From Azophilus sp965220425 (GTDB lineage: Bacteria; Pseudomonadota; Gammaproteobacteria; Pseudomonadales; Azotimanducaceae): a stretch of 64,000 bases of DNA. The notes under the pieces were generated by a model, which worked only from the letters and a program-made list of their open reading frames with translations, was not told the origin of the DNA and did not search any database. A program made the translations under genes and the position numbers. The DNA lies in contig OZ244830.1 in the NCBI GenBank assembly GCA_965220425.1, positions 4,960,001 through 5,024,000 of the forward strand. Reading direction: 5' to 3'. Positions 17,585 to 26,608 of the stretch are shown piece after piece. Position 1 is the first letter of the stretch. Every line of letters starts with the position of its first letter.

Positions 17585-18610
17585 ATGGCAACGCTTCTGT
17601 CCACACGAGCGATCTCGAAGCGTTTCGGCGAGGTAGCCGCGCTGGACGGCGTGTCGCTGGAGATCCGCAAAGGCGAGTTCTTCACGCTCGTGGGACCTTC
17701 GGGCAGCGGCAAGTCCACGTTTCTACGCATTCTCGCGGGGCTCGAGACGCCGACGGCCGGCCGCGTCCACCTGCGCGGTACGGATATCACGGAAGTACCG
17801 GCGAACCGGCGTCCGACCTGCATGGTGTTTCAGAACCTGGCGCTGTTTACCCACCGAACCGTGGGCGAGAACATCGAGTTCTCGCAGAAGATGAAAGGGG
17901 TGCCGCAACGGGAGCGGCGCGAACACGCCCACGAGACGATGCGTATCGTTCGCCTCCCGGAATCGTACTATCTCCGCCCGGTGACCCACTGCTCCGGTGG
18001 CGAGCAGCAACGGGTCGCGCTCGCCCGGGCGCTGGCGTCGGACCCGGAGATACTCTTCTTCGACGAGCCCCTGTCCTCCATCGACTACCGGCTGCGCAAG
18101 ATCCTCGAGGTCGAGATGAAGGACCTGCACCGCCGCACCGGCAAGACGTTCGTCTATATCACCCACAGCCTCGAAGAAGCGATGGTGATGTCCGACCGCA
18201 TCGCCATCATGAACGAGGGACGGATCGTGCAGACGGGCACACCGGCCGAAATTTACTATCGGCCGGCCAATCGCTTCGTCGCCGGGTTCATGGGGGAGGT
18301 GAATGTTCTCGCGGTCGCCGACGGACGGCTCGTCGAACTGGATACCGCCACCCCCCTGAGCGCGTCCGGTTACCTGGTGGTCCGGCCCGAATTCCTCCGC
18401 AAACTGGATGTTGGCGAGCAAGCCGATATTCGATTCCCGGCCACCGTTGCCAATGACTACATGCTCGGCTCCCGCACCCACTATCACCTTGAGGCCGACG
18501 CAATGACGCTCGTGGCGGAGGTCGCGGCCGGAACAGCCGCGGGCCTGTCCCCCGGCGAGCGGGCCGACTGGGGTTTCGACCTCGCCGATGCGGTGCTGTT
18601 GAGCGAATGA
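17585..18610 (+). CDS. Polyamine-type ABC transporter, ATPase
   Basis: A 341-residue PotA-like ATP-binding subunit. Walker A is VGPSGSGKST, the Q-loop VFQNLALFTHRTVGENIEF, the signature CSGGEQQRVALARAL (Cys instead of the usual Leu at its first position), Walker B EILFFDEPLSSIDYRLR and the switch His in YITHSLEEAMVMSD. The last ~100 residues form the OB-like TOBE regulatory domain. It energises import by the two permeases that follow. ATG at 17585 was chosen because the upstream part of the open frame (from 17480) lies in the repeat A4. The stop overlaps the first permease start by four bases. Confidence 0.92.
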   Translation: MATLLSTRAISKRFGEVAALDGVSLEIRKGEFFTLVGPSGSGKSTFLRILAGLETPTAGRVHLRGTDITEVPANRRPTCMVFQNLALFTHRTVGENIEFSQKMKGVPQRERREHAHETMRIVRLPESYYLRPVTHCSGGEQQRVALARALASDPEILFFDEPLSSIDYRLRKILEVEMKDLHRRTGKTFVYITHSLEEAMVMSDRIAIMNEGRIVQTGTPAEIYYRPANRFVAGFMGEVNVLAVADGRLVELDTATPLSASGYLVVRPEFLRKLDVGEQADIRFPATVANDYMLGSRTHYHLEADAMTLVAEVAAGTAAGLSPGERADWGFDLADAVLLSE

Positions 18611-19452
18611 TGCGCCGCTTCGACCCCGGCATTTCGGCAATGCTCCCGGTCATGGCGCTACTGCTCGCCGGTTTCGTCGTTCCCATTGCTGTCGTCGCCT
18701 GGTACAGCTTCATGCCGGCGCGCACCTTCGATCTTGCGGCGAGCCCCACGTTTGCGAATTACGGGTCGGCGTTTGCCGACGGCTACTGGCGCCCCCTGAC
18801 CTGGTCGGCGCTGGGCGCGGCAACCACCACGCTGATCTGCCTGGGGCTGGCCTGGCCGACGGCGAGAGCCATGCTGCGCGCCGGCCGGTGGGCGACCCCG
18901 GTCGCGGTGCTCATCGCCCTGCCCATCTTCATCTCGGAAAGCGTTCGCCTGTTCGGCATGGCGTTGTTCATGATGCCCGTGGGCGGCATTCTCGCCGGCA
19001 GCGTCGAGGCGCTGGCGGGCGTGTCGATCGGATCGATCCTGCATACCCGGCTCGCCGCCTTGCTGGGCCTTGTGTACATCCACTTCCCGTTTGTTCTCTT
19101 TCCGCTGTTGCTGGGACTGTCGCTGATACCGAAAGAGCAGGTCGAGGCCGCCCGTGATCTCGGCGCTTCCGGCTGGCAGGTGTTCCGGGAAATCGAGGCG
19201 CCGCTGACGGCCCCGAGCGCGGCCGTCGGCGCCCTGCTGTGCTTCGTGCTGTCCCTCGGAGCGAACGCGGAAATGCGTATTCTGGGCGGCCAGGCCGTCA
19301 CCGTGATCACCCACGCGATCGAGCAGCGCTTCAGTTACGCCCAGGACTGGCCGCTGGGCGCCGCGCTTACCGTACTCACCATCCTGCTGACGGCGGCGGT
19401 GGTGTTTCCCGTACTCAGGCGCATCGACGTGGACAACCTGGCACGTCGGTGA
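18607..19452 (+). CDS. Polyamine-type ABC transporter permease (PotB-like)
   Basis: A 281-residue inner-membrane permease with about six transmembrane helices, the first at PVMALLLAGFVVPIAVVAWY. The EAA loop that contacts the ATPase is EQVEAARDLGASGWQVFREI followed by EAPLTAPSA. It overlaps the ATPase gene upstream (ATGA) and the second permease downstream (GTGA), so the three are translationally coupled. It is adjacent to and consistent with a PotABCD-type importer. Confidence 0.9.
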   Translation: MMRRFDPGISAMLPVMALLLAGFVVPIAVVAWYSFMPARTFDLAASPTFANYGSAFADGYWRPLTWSALGAATTTLICLGLAWPTARAMLRAGRWATPVAVLIALPIFISESVRLFGMALFMMPVGGILAGSVEALAGVSIGSILHTRLAALLGLVYIHFPFVLFPLLLGLSLIPKEQVEAARDLGASGWQVFREIEAPLTAPSAAVGALLCFVLSLGANAEMRILGGQAVTVITHAIEQRFSYAQDWPLGAALTVLTILLTAAVVFPVLRRIDVDNLARR

Positions 19453-20267
19453 ACGCCCGGCTGAAATCGATGCGACGTGCATTGCAGGGCGCCTGGCTCC
19501 TGCTCGTACTCGCGCTCCTGTATGTCCCGATGATCTCCGTCGTGCTGGCATCGCTGTCGAATACCCGCTACATGCGCTTCCCGCACCGGGTATGGAGCAC
19601 CGATGCCTACGCCGACGCCCTTGCCAGCTACACCACCGGCACCCTGCACCTGACCAGCTTCAAGATCGCACTCGTGGTGGTCGTCGCCTCGGTCGTGCTC
19701 GCAACGTTCGGCGCACTCGCTTTCGCGCGCTACGACTGGCGGGGACGCCGCGCCTTCCAGCGTTTCCTGCTGCTGCCGCTGTTCTTTCCGCAACCGGTGC
19801 TGGGGCTTGCGCTGCTCGTCTATTTCACGGCGCTGGGCATAACGCCGGGCTGGCAGACCGCGGCATTCGCACACCTGGTCTGGATCGTGCCGGTGGTGAC
19901 GCTGGTCATCTCGATACGCCTGTACAACTACGACGTCATGCAGGAGGACGCGGCCTTCGACCTTGGCGCGACCCGGGGGCAGGTCCTGCGCGAAATCACC
20001 CTGCCGGCGCTGGCGCCGGGCATCGTCTCAGGCGCCCTGTTCGCGTTCCTGCTGTCCTGGAGCAACCTGCCCCTGTCCGTTTTCACCAGCGGCGCCGACA
20101 CGACCCTGCCGGAATGGCTGTTCTCGCGCACCGCCACCAACTACTCTCCGCTGGTACCGGCCGTCGCGGTGATCGCCACTGCTGTCTCCGCCGCCGTGGT
20201 GGCAGTCGCCGCCCTCGGTTTGTCGCTGACGCGGCGACGCGAGGGAGCCTCCACGTCACCTCCCTAA
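19449..20267 (+). CDS. Polyamine-type ABC transporter permease (PotC-like)
   Basis: A 272-residue permease with about six transmembrane helices (first LQGAWLLLVLALLYVPMISV). The EAA loop is EDAAFDLGATRGQVLREITL then PALAPGIVSGAL. The start is GTG at 19449 overlapping the PotB-like stop; the longer frame from 19239 overlaps coding sequence of the first permease and has no membrane character. It ends the operon and converges, with a four-base overlap of ends, on the VOC protein gene. Confidence 0.9.
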   Translation: MNARLKSMRRALQGAWLLLVLALLYVPMISVVLASLSNTRYMRFPHRVWSTDAYADALASYTTGTLHLTSFKIALVVVVASVVLATFGALAFARYDWRGRRAFQRFLLLPLFFPQPVLGLALLVYFTALGITPGWQTAAFAHLVWIVPVVTLVISIRLYNYDVMQEDAAFDLGATRGQVLREITLPALAPGIVSGALFAFLLSWSNLPLSVFTSGADTTLPEWLFSRTATNYSPLVPAVAVIATAVSAAVVAVAALGLSLTRRREGASTSPP

Positions 20268-20713
20268 TCGCCCGAAACCAGTTTTCTGAACCGATTCTGC
20301 ATTTCCTCGACGCTGACATCCTCGGTGGAGTGGCCGAGAAGCCAACGATAGCCGAACGGGTCGCGCACCGCACCGCTACGCTCGCCGTAGAACTGATCTT
20401 CCATTGCCTGCTCCGCGGTCGCCCCCGCGGCGACGGCCGCATCGAACATGGCATCCGCATCGTCGACGTGGAGGTGAATCGAAACGGAGACGGCTGCGTC
20501 CGGCTCGGGCGCGACGATGCCCATTTGCGGGAACTCCTCCGCCAGCATGAGGATGTTGTCGCCGAGGTACATCTCGGCATGTACGACATGCCCATCGGGT
20601 CCAGCGAGACGGAAATGCTCAGCGGCGCCGAAAGCCTGCTTGTAGAACTCCATAGCCGCATCGACGCTTTTCACGCACAGATATGCATAGACCTCATGTA
20701 CCGTATTGCTCAT
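20264..20713 (-). CDS. VOC superfamily protein (PhnB/glyoxalase-like)
   Basis: A 149-residue protein with two beta-alpha-beta-beta-beta modules typical of the vicinal oxygen chelate superfamily: VYAYLCVKSVDAAMEFYKQA, then AEMYLGDNILMLAEEFPQMG, and in the second half VSIHLHVDDADAMFDAAVAA, RDPFGYRWLLGHSTED. The pattern is closest to the PhnB-like branch, whose members are often annotated as glyoxalase or bleomycin-resistance proteins with no tested activity. ATG at 20713; upstream codons of the open frame lack family similarity. Confidence 0.85.
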   Translation of the reverse strand: MSNTVHEVYAYLCVKSVDAAMEFYKQAFGAAEHFRLAGPDGHVVHAEMYLGDNILMLAEEFPQMGIVAPEPDAAVSVSIHLHVDDADAMFDAAVAAGATAEQAMEDQFYGERSGAVRDPFGYRWLLGHSTEDVSVEEMQNRFRKLVSGD

Positions 20714-21242
20714 TTCGGTTCCGTTCTTTTGCCGTCCGTGCAATCTACCAAGTCCGCTCGGCCGTGTATTGGAAAAAATTGACCTGGACAGGATGTTTTA
20801 ACTCTGACCACCTCGTTACCAGGGATCGGCCGCGGCGCCACGCTCTTCCAACTCAGGGCTTCTTCGACGAACCGCTGGCCACAACTCAGGTGGCCAGAAC
20901 ACATCCATGGGTGCGGTCGCATCGAGCCAGGCACAGCCCCATGTAATTTGGATCCTCCGGCGACAATCGATTCGATTCTCCCGGGTCCGGAACGTTGTAC
21001 CTGGGTGACGATTTCTACGCGCTTTTGGATCACTACGAAATTGCGCTGTTGTGATCGTATTCCGTATCCACGAGGCACGGCACCATCGGCGAACACCACT
21101 CATCGAGGACCAGTTGCACTGTGTCGCTGCCACCATCACTCTGGCAACGTTGCGCCAGGGGCGCCCGGATGGGCGCCACCGGAAAGGATGAGCCCTGGCA
21201 TAGAGTTCGGCCGCGTTAAACGGTTCGCACCGGATGCACGGG
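20714..21242. other. Intergenic region without recognised gene
   Basis: About 530 bases between the VOC protein and the exported hydrolase. Several short open frames exist on both strands, none with recognisable family motifs or a convincing ribosome site. The base composition is lower in GC around 20760-20820. It could be decayed coding sequence. Confidence 0.4.
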
Positions 21243-22148
21243 TCAGCCCCGCCGCTGCAGCAGCCAGTTCCGCATCGTAGCCGACACCAGTTCCGCAGCG
21301 TCCTGCTGCACGAAGTGGCCGGCGCCGGGAACGGTCACCAGCGTCAGGTCCTGTTCGAGCCAGTTCCAGGTGCCGTTTAGGCCCGCGGGCAGAAGGGCGC
21401 TGTCCTTGAGGCCGTGAAACATCAGCACCGGCATGCGCACCTTCGGCAGTGCTGGCGGCGCTGGCGTGTCGCGGTCAGCAGGACCGACGTCGGGGTAGTT
21501 GGCCTTGTAGTAGTTCAGCATTGCCTCGAAGTCCGAGCGTTCGAACGCTTCGACGTAGCGGCGGCGGGCCGACTCATCGGAGACCCACGCGGCAAGACCT
21601 TCGGCGGTCAGGTGCCTGTGGGCATCGGGTTTCTGGAAGTCCCGGGCATACTGGCTGTTGGCCTGCTGTTCGGGATTGGTCCTCAACTCCCGGACCAGCC
21701 CATTGGGATGCGGAAGGTTGAGGATGACCAGGAGATCTACGATTTCCGGGCGAGCCATGGCGATATTCCAGGCTACCGCGCCACCCCAGTCATGGCCAAC
21801 GACGATCGCCGCCTCTTCCTCTTCGGCGGCGATGACGGCAGCCACATCCCGCACCAGCAGGGGCATGGCGTAGTTTTCGACTCCCTTGGGCGCATCGCTG
21901 CGGTTGTAGCCCCGCTGGTCCACAGCGGCCACCCGGAAGCGGTCCTTGAGCGCCTCCATTTGATGGCGCCAGGAATACCAGTGGTCCGGGAAGCCGTGGA
22001 TCATCACGACCAGCGGTCCCTCGCCGGTAACGGCATAATGAATCCGCACGCCGTCGCTGTCGGCGTAGCGGTGATCGACCACGTCGGCGATATCAGCCAT
22101 GGCGTGTCCCGCGACCAGCGCCAGGGCAAGTGCGGCCAAATACTTCAT
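21243..22148 (-). CDS. Exported alpha/beta hydrolase, epoxide-hydrolase-like
   Basis: A 301-residue alpha/beta hydrolase with a signal peptide (MKYLAALALALVAGHAMADI). The oxyanion motif HGFPDHWYSW and nucleophile elbow VVGHDWGGAVAW with Asp as nucleophile are those of epoxide hydrolases and fluoroacetate dehalogenases. The cap contains AMLNYYKANYPD, whose tyrosines fit epoxide ring opening. The catalytic His is in GAGHFVQQDAAELV. Periplasmic epoxide hydrolases such as Cif are known, so secretion is plausible. Start at ATG 22148 after AGGAAG; the open frame extends into the neighbouring IS element but that is not coding for this protein. Confidence 0.85.
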   Translation of the reverse strand: MKYLAALALALVAGHAMADIADVVDHRYADSDGVRIHYAVTGEGPLVVMIHGFPDHWYSWRHQMEALKDRFRVAAVDQRGYNRSDAPKGVENYAMPLLVRDVAAVIAAEEEEAAIVVGHDWGGAVAWNIAMARPEIVDLLVILNLPHPNGLVRELRTNPEQQANSQYARDFQKPDAHRHLTAEGLAAWVSDESARRRYVEAFERSDFEAMLNYYKANYPDVGPADRDTPAPPALPKVRMPVLMFHGLKDSALLPAGLNGTWNWLEQDLTLVTVPGAGHFVQQDAAELVSATMRNWLLQRRG

Positions 22149-22244
22149 GGCGGGGCTTCCTGCAATACATAGCGCCAAGCATAGGTCGTGACGGGCGCAC
22201 GTTTCAAAGGAATCGTGAGAATTTTGGCGTTCTGAGAAGGCGCA

Positions 22245-23053
22245 GGGTTCTGTCAGACAAAACCCCCACTTGAGCCGGAAAGCCTGCTCTCGTAGTCTGA
22301 GTAGATGAACAATCCCTTCCGATATTTCAAAACCTCGCCCGACATTATTCGCCTCGCGGTAATGATGTACATCCGCTATCCCTTGTCGTTGCGTCAGGTC
22401 GAAGACATCCTGTTCGAACGAGGCATCGACATCAGTCACGAGACGGTCCGGTACTGGTGGAACCGGTTCGGTCCCATGTTTGCCGCCGAGATACGGAAAC
22501 GGCGCATCAAGGGGCGCAATTACTCGAACTGGCGCTGGCACCTCGATGAGGTCTTTGTCCGGATCAACGGCGAGCGCCACTACCGGTGGCGCGCCGTTGA
22601 CCACGAAGGCGAGGTGCTCGAAGCGTTCGTCACACGGCGGCGAGATCGCCAGGCGGCGCTCAATTTTCTCAAGCGTACGATGAAGCGCTACGGTCGGCCG
22701 TGGTCGATCGTCACCGACAGGCTTCGATCATACCCGGCCGCGATGAAGGAGCTTGGAAAACTCAAACGACAGGAATGTGGGCGCTGGCTGAACAACCGGG
22801 CCGAGAATTCTCATCTCCCATTTCGACGGCGGGAAGGCGCGATGGCGCGATTCCGGGATGTTAAGACGCTGCAGAAGTTCACGGCGGCGCATTTCCCGAT
22901 CCACAACCATTTCAACCATCAACATCACCTCAATCGCCGCAGCGTTTTCAAGCAATGCCGAGCGGCCGCTTTGGCCGAGTGGCACGAACTGGCAGCCTGA
23001 GCGTCTTCGACTGTTGAATCTGTCGGTTTACTAATTTTAGTCTGACACGACCC
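22245..23053 (+). mobile_element. IS6-family insertion sequence (809 bp)
   Basis: The transposase gene is bounded by imperfect inverted repeats: left GGGTTCTGTCAGACAAAACC from 22245, right (minus strand) GGGTCGTGTCAGACTAAAAT ending at 23053. Length and organisation fit the IS6 family. The eight bases on either side (AAGGCGCA and CCGTAAGG) do not match, so no target duplication is seen, which suggests recombination between copies or a later deletion at one side. Confidence 0.85.
22305..23000 (+). CDS. IS6-family transposase
   Basis: A 231-residue DDE transposase. The N-terminal helix-turn-helix reads LSLRQVEDILFERGIDISHE. The first catalytic Asp is in WRWHLDEVFVRINGE (residue 81), the second in WSIVTDRLRSYPAAM, and the Glu in NNRAENSHLPFRRRE. 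Length is that of complete IS6 transposases, with no stops or frameshifts, so the element may still be active. Transposition in this family is replicative via cointegrates. Confidence 0.93.
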   Translation: MNNPFRYFKTSPDIIRLAVMMYIRYPLSLRQVEDILFERGIDISHETVRYWWNRFGPMFAAEIRKRRIKGRNYSNWRWHLDEVFVRINGERHYRWRAVDHEGEVLEAFVTRRRDRQAALNFLKRTMKRYGRPWSIVTDRLRSYPAAMKELGKLKRQECGRWLNNRAENSHLPFRRREGAMARFRDVKTLQKFTAAHFPIHNHFNHQHHLNRRSVFKQCRAAALAEWHELAA

Positions 23054-23183
23054 CCGTAAGGCATTGATTGTCGTTTCACCAGAAAGACTGTTGGCAAAAC
23101 AAGGCGTGGTTGTGACGGAGTGGTGACTTGATGAAGCACACCAAAGGCACCTCCATTGTTGCAGACAAATTGGCGCACTGCTT

Positions 23184-23353
23184 ATGTACGGTGAACCATG
23201 CCACGCGCAAAGGCACTTATCTCGTCGCACCCTGTTCGCCGGTGCGGGAATCGCCGCCGCTGCTGCCGCTTGGCTTTTTGCTGCCCGTCAGGTAGCGCGT
23301 ATGAAGTCGACGATGGCCCGGGAGACCTGTTCGGGTGCGTTTTCCTGCACGAA
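23184..23353 (+). pseudogene. Orphan Tat-type signal peptide fragment
   Basis: A short frame contains HLSRRTLFAGAGIAAAAAAW followed by LFAARQ, a textbook twin-arginine signal peptide, and then runs into antisense sequence of the haloalkane dehalogenase gene. The mature protein is missing. It lies between the IS6 element and the dehalogenase end, so it is probably a gene that lost its body when the surrounding DNA was rearranged. Confidence 0.45.
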
Positions 23354-24358
23354 GTGACCGCCTTTGCCGATCGTCGTGTGCGGTCGACCCCTGGCCCCGG
23401 GCACTCGGTCCAGAAATGGCTTGTCACCACCTGCTGTAACCGGGTCGTTGTCGGCAAAGGCGCACAGAAAGGGCTTCTCGAACGTCGAGAAAAACTCCCA
23501 GGCTTTGCGCTGTGCCTCCAGGGATGGGGAGGTGGGCAGCGTGGGTACCTGGCTCGGCATCGCCCTCGGACCCATCTTGTAGCCCGGGTCCGGAAATGGG
23601 GCTTCGTAGGCTTTCGCCAATTCGGACCGTAGCGGCGACTTCAACCCCAGCTTGTGGAACGAGAACTCGACGGCCCTGACCAGGTTCGGCCGGTTTTCCA
23701 TCATCATCGACATCATCAGCCCAATGGGCAGGTTCTCCGTTTCCCAACAGAACTTCTGCCAGTAGGCGAATTTCATGGCGGACGAACCAACTAATCCACC
23801 CATGTCCCGCAGGGCGTCGGTCATTTCCGGCAACGTCGGTGTTCCGGCATTCGTTCGAAAGTCTTCGATCTCGCTGACCACCCGATCGGGTACGTCCGGG
23901 TTGCAAGGCAAGCCCGTGTTCGAGATCACCACCCGGTCGAAACGCTGCGGACGGTCCGCCACCAGGCGCAGGCCAATCAGCCCGCCCCAGTCCTGGCCGA
24001 AAAAGGTGAGACCCTGGAAGTCGTTCCGCTCGAGCCACTCACCCATCCAGTCGACCTGGCGCTGATAGCTGTAGTCTTCGCGTGCCGCGGGCTTGTCCGA
24101 CTTGCCATAGCCGGGCAGGTCCGGCGCAATCACCCGCATTCCCTGGGTCGTGAGCAAGGGAATCATCTTGCGATACAGATAGCTCCATACGGGTTGTCCA
24201 TGCATGCACAGCACTGCCGGGCCATCTCCGGGGCCCTCGTCGAGGTGGTGAATGCGCAGGTCGCTGCCGTCGTCGGTCTGAATGGTCGTGTAGTTGGGGG
24301 CGAACGGATAGTCCGCCAGGTTGGCGAAACGGTGGTCGGGGGTTCTCAGGATTTTCAT
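23288..24358 (-). CDS. Haloalkane dehalogenase (HLD-I/DhmA-like)
   Basis: A 356-residue alpha/beta hydrolase of the haloalkane dehalogenase group, hydrolysing carbon-halogen bonds to alcohol and halide. The nucleophile Asp123 with its neighbouring halide-binding Trp124 is in FFGQDWGGLIGLRL. The oxyanion motif is CMHGQPVWSYLYR, the acid lies in FADNDPVTAGG, and the catalytic His in GKGGHFVQENAPEQ. AYEAPFPDPGYKMGPRAMP is the cap segment characteristic of HLD-I enzymes. It is about 50 residues longer than typical members, mostly in the cap (repeated Met in LMMSMMMENRP). ATG at 24358. Substrate may be natural halocarbons rather than pollutants. Confidence 0.83.
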   Translation of the reverse strand: MKILRTPDHRFANLADYPFAPNYTTIQTDDGSDLRIHHLDEGPGDGPAVLCMHGQPVWSYLYRKMIPLLTTQGMRVIAPDLPGYGKSDKPAAREDYSYQRQVDWMGEWLERNDFQGLTFFGQDWGGLIGLRLVADRPQRFDRVVISNTGLPCNPDVPDRVVSEIEDFRTNAGTPTLPEMTDALRDMGGLVGSSAMKFAYWQKFCWETENLPIGLMMSMMMENRPNLVRAVEFSFHKLGLKSPLRSELAKAYEAPFPDPGYKMGPRAMPSQVPTLPTSPSLEAQRKAWEFFSTFEKPFLCAFADNDPVTAGGDKPFLDRVPGARGRPHTTIGKGGHFVQENAPEQVSRAIVDFIRAT

Positions 24359-24449
24359 TGTTCCGGCGATCTCGTGCGGTTGATTGACAGTCGGCGGAAA
24401 GCCAGCAGCTTTCCGGATTGAACGCAGCGCCATGGAGCGCGCCCTTGTT

Positions 24450-25493
24450 TCAAGGTCGATGAACCTGGATCTCGGTGCTGCCTGGAGGCAGATCGAAACG
24501 GTGCAGGTCCTTCACCAGGATGACATCGGCCGGCAGCCCGCGCACAAACATCTTTTCGGCAAGCCGGTTCGCGGGTACGGGAACCATGTGATAGAACGCG
24601 AGCTGCCTGATGCCGGCCGCGGCGGCGCGCTCGGGCAAGCTGGCCGTATCCGCGTGATAGTCGATGACATCGGTCATGATCGTGGGCATCACGGGAATGT
24701 TGAGTTCGGTGGCAGTCTCGATCATGGGGTCGAGCAGTGTGCGCGACAGCGCATCGTGCAGCAGCAGGTCTGCATCCCGGGCCGCGGCAAAGAGCGTTTC
24801 CGTGGCAATGGTGTCGCCGCTGATCACGACGGATCGCCCCTTGTAGTCCACGCGGTACCCGACGGCCGGCGTGATCGGCGCATGGTCCACTGCAAAACTC
24901 GTCACCTTGACGGTATCGTCCTGCCAGGCGGCCTCGCCGGGAACGAATGCCACGGGTGTCATGGGCCCCGCTGCCGCGGGCAGCAGCGCGGTTCCGTGGT
25001 GTGCGATGCGGTATTCACGGTCGAGCCGGTAGGCATCGTTGAAGCCCCCCACGACCTCGTCGACCCCAGGTGGGCCGTACACCTGGAGGCTCGATCTGCG
25101 CCCCTGCACCCAACTCGCCAGATTGACGTCCGGTAGCCCGGCGATGTGATCGGAGTGAAAGTGGGTGAAGAAGACGCCTGTCAAACGCCTCATGGGCAGG
25201 CGCGCCTGGGCGATGCGCAGCGGCGAACGAGCGCCCACATCGAACAGGAAAAAGTGTTCCGGGGTGATGACGGCGATGCAGGCCTGTGCCCGGGTGAGGT
25301 CGTTGCCCAGGGGCGAGGCGCTGCCGCATACCACCACCCGGAGTCCATCGAAGCTGTCCGGCGCCTGGCCCATGACGGTCTTCAAACCCTGACGCAACAG
25401 CCTGTCCTGGCCGGTCGGGGAGTTGTATACCCAAGCCGCCGCCATGCCGATGAGGGCAACCAGGGCAATCGCAATGTAGAAGAATTTTTTCAT
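24450..25493 (-). CDS. Membrane-anchored or exported metallo-beta-lactamase-fold hydrolase
   Basis: A 347-residue MBL-fold enzyme. The N-terminal hydrophobic segment (FFYIAIALVALIGMAAAWVY) is a signal peptide or anchor. The metal motif is THFHSDHIAGLPDV; further ligands are in AVDHAPITPAVGYR, VISGDTIATET and the final FYHMVPVP. The RNase Z-like arrangement with a VCGSASPLGNDLTRAQAC N-terminal strand suggests arylsulfatase or lactonase-like activity on small substrates. ATG 25493 is preferred over an upstream TTG. The gene faces the TetR-type regulator across ~300 bases, a possible control relationship. Confidence 0.83.
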   Translation of the reverse strand: MKKFFYIAIALVALIGMAAAWVYNSPTGQDRLLRQGLKTVMGQAPDSFDGLRVVVCGSASPLGNDLTRAQACIAVITPEHFFLFDVGARSPLRIAQARLPMRRLTGVFFTHFHSDHIAGLPDVNLASWVQGRRSSLQVYGPPGVDEVVGGFNDAYRLDREYRIAHHGTALLPAAAGPMTPVAFVPGEAAWQDDTVKVTSFAVDHAPITPAVGYRVDYKGRSVVISGDTIATETLFAAARDADLLLHDALSRTLLDPMIETATELNIPVMPTIMTDVIDYHADTASLPERAAAAGIRQLAFYHMVPVPANRLAEKMFVRGLPADVILVKDLHRFDLPPGSTEIQVHRP

Positions 25494-25792
25494 CGCGATC
25501 AACCAACTATCAGGGGTTCCGCAGTGGTCATAGTCTCGATTCCATGGTTTGGCGCAAGCACCATATAGTAATGGTAAACATTATTTTAGGATTAGCAATG
25601 CGGCTATAATTCGACAGGCTGCAGGGTACCGCGGTGAGGCCGGAACGCCATTGTCGGGTGTCAATCCGGATTTCATTCCCGGAACCGGCCGGTAGAAGTG
25701 CCGGGTCTTTGCGTAACGGTTGGCCAGGATGGCGGCTGTTACGCCTGTAGGGGCCAGGATCGTTCCTGGCGGGCGAACAACGGGACAACGAT

Positions 25793-26518
25793 GTGAGCGA
25801 AGTGGATTACCGGCGCAGGCGCAGCGAAGCGACGAAGCGGAACCTCATGCGGGCCGCCGAAAAGCTGATTGCCGCGAAGGGCATCGAGAATGTGACGATT
25901 CGCCAGATCGTCGGCGCGGCCGGGCAGAAGAACGAGTCTGCCCTGCAGTACCACTTCAAGAACCGGGAGGGCCTTATCAACGCCCTGCGCAAGGAGCGTA
26001 CGGCGGAACTTCGAGACAGACGCGCGGCCATGCTCGAGGCCCTGCTCCATGAAAATCCCGAGCCCTCGCTACGGCAGGTTGCCGGTGTCATGGTGCGGCC
26101 CGTGTTTGAGCTCGCCAGGAAGAAACTCGAATTTCGCCGCTACGTGCGAGCCTTCGGCCAGGAACTCGCGCTCGCGGAAACCTCAGCGCTTGCAATGGCC
26201 CGGAAAGCAGAGGCGGGGGGCGAAGGCGGGGAACAGATCGAAGCGTTGCTGCGGGTCCGCCTGTCTCACCTGGACGAGACCGCCTATCAGCGCCGCATGG
26301 ATGCTGCGTTGCGGCTGACCGCCGCCGCCATGTCTCACCATGCCCGACAGAAGAGCGCCTTCAGGGGTCTTCAGGCAGATCTTTTCTTCCACAGCCTGCT
26401 CGATGCGCTGGTCGGCCTGCTGAATGCGCCCGAATCGGACGAGACCAGGGAAATCAGCCGCGCACTCAGCGGTACTGGACAAAATTCTGCGGTGACCGGC
26501 GCGCCAGGTCAACGATAA
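25793..26518 (+). CDS. TetR family transcriptional regulator
   Basis: A 241-residue regulator. The N-terminal helix-turn-helix is typical: ATKRNLMRAAEKLIAAKGIE then VTIRQIVGAAGQKNESALQY and HFKNREGLINAL. The C-terminal ligand domain is all-helical and not specific. Start at GTG 25793. It is divergent from the MBL hydrolase and 91 bases before the convergent alpha/beta hydrolase. Likely acts as a repressor of one of these neighbours; no operator was identified with confidence. Confidence 0.9.
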   Translation: MSEVDYRRRRSEATKRNLMRAAEKLIAAKGIENVTIRQIVGAAGQKNESALQYHFKNREGLINALRKERTAELRDRRAAMLEALLHENPEPSLRQVAGVMVRPVFELARKKLEFRRYVRAFGQELALAETSALAMARKAEAGGEGGEQIEALLRVRLSHLDETAYQRRMDAALRLTAAAMSHHARQKSAFRGLQADLFFHSLLDALVGLLNAPESDETREISRALSGTGQNSAVTGAPGQR

Positions 26519-26608
26519 GCCTCCCTCCATCGACCGGAGCGCTGACGAGCCGGGAACAGGATTCGTGTTGGGCGAATCTTGGGGTTGTACAGCAGGCGCC
26601 CGGCAGTC

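Noticed and set aside
22149..22604. N-terminal extension of the exported hydrolase through the IS6 element
   Set aside because: The extension is antisense transposase sequence; the signal peptide and ribosome site at 22148 give the true start.
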